Shown piece by piece: positions 63,913 to 64,000 of a stretch of DNA of 64,000 nt. Position 1 is the stretch's first letter. Every line of letters begins with the position of its first letter. Location of the stretch: assembly GCF_019029495.1 (NCBI RefSeq), contig NZ_JAERQM010000002.1, positions 434,001 to 498,000 on the forward strand, in the 5' to 3' direction. The translations under genes were made by a program, and so were the position numbers. This DNA comes from Falsiroseomonas oleicola (GTDB lineage Bacteria; Pseudomonadota; Alphaproteobacteria; Acetobacterales; Acetobacteraceae). The notes under the pieces were generated by a model that worked only from the letters and a program-made list of their open reading frames with translations, did not search any database and was not told the DNA's origin.

Positions 63913-64000
63913 GGCCGCACCCTCCCAGGGTGTCGGAGCGTCCACCAGGCGGCCAGGATGCCGAAGGGGGCCAGGCCCAGCACGATCCAGGGCAGCGGCA
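63909..64000 (-). CDS. Chromate transporter, first half-protein, 3' end only (partial)
   Basis: The last 29 residues of an upstream gene run off the right edge on the minus strand (PLPWIVLGLAPFGILAAWWT, then LRHPGRVRP and TGA at 63909-63911). The stop overlaps the ATG of the chromate-transporter gene, and the single hydrophobic helix fits the C-terminus of the partner half-protein. Too short for an independent family call. Confidence 0.7.
   Translation of the reverse strand, partial: PLPWIVLGLAPFGILAAWWTLRHPGRVRP

Overview
The window is very GC-rich and densely coded, with short gaps and many ATGA/GTGA/TGATG start-stop overlaps. Gene families and order (lptF-lptG-lptD-surA-rsmA, HrpB, glutaryl-CoA dehydrogenase, Bug-type binding protein, YbfB-type MFS) fit a Gram-negative alphaproteobacterium. 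An Acetobacteraceae/Rhodospirillales member (Roseomonas-like) is my best guess. That placement is inferred from style and families, not from any marker-gene comparison.

Left flank (1-10.9 kb): the 3' part of an HrpB helicase, a periplasmic HtrA-like protease, an OmpR/histidine-kinase pair, a small secreted protein, an MFS transporter, two tandem Tat-exported metallo-beta-lactamase-fold hydrolases, an RlmD/TrmA-type RNA methyltransferase and a divergent FkbM methyltransferase.

Centre (11.0-46.1 kb): a full type VI secretion system (T6SS) of the Rhizobium imp / Agrobacterium kind. Two arms diverge from about 26.4 kb. The minus arm is tssA-tssB-tssC-tssC2-tagJ-tssE-tssF-tssG followed by a translationally coupled SAM methyltransferase, two OmpA-like proteins and a membrane-anchored HExxH protein. 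The plus arm is tssH(clpV)-hcp, then (after two minus-strand genes: a secreted WD40-caspase and an SH3/glycine-zipper lipoprotein) vgrG-adaptor-like-PAAR-fha-tssK-tssL-tssM-tagF-pppA. With the PpkA-like kinase at 11.0 kb this gives a complete kinase/phosphatase/FHA/TagF control circuit. TssL carries both a PpkA-type threonine motif at its N-terminus and a fused OmpA domain; no TssJ lipoprotein is visible. No classical toxin-immunity pair is attached to vgrG/PAAR.

Right flank (46.2-64 kb): a ParE/RHH toxin-antitoxin pair, a Bug-type solute-binding protein, a large palindromic repeat, glutaryl-CoA dehydrogenase, a DEAD-box helicase with a repetitive N-terminus, an alpha/beta hydrolase, a PH-domain protein, a D-2-hydroxyacid dehydrogenase, the LPS-export/outer-membrane operon lptF-lptG-lptD-surA-rsmA, a lipoprotein trypsin-like protease with an apparent CTG start, a GlcD-type FAD oxidase and a split chromate transporter cut by the right edge.

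The least expected non-coding signals are two families of structured intergenic DNA. One is a four-hairpin element present three times (6.7, 54.8 and 56.4 kb), each directly 3' of a minus-strand gene, whose stems differ in sequence while keeping perfect pairing. The other is a 216-bp palindrome at 47.8-48.0 kb made of two inverted copies of a two-hairpin unit, again with compensatory changes.
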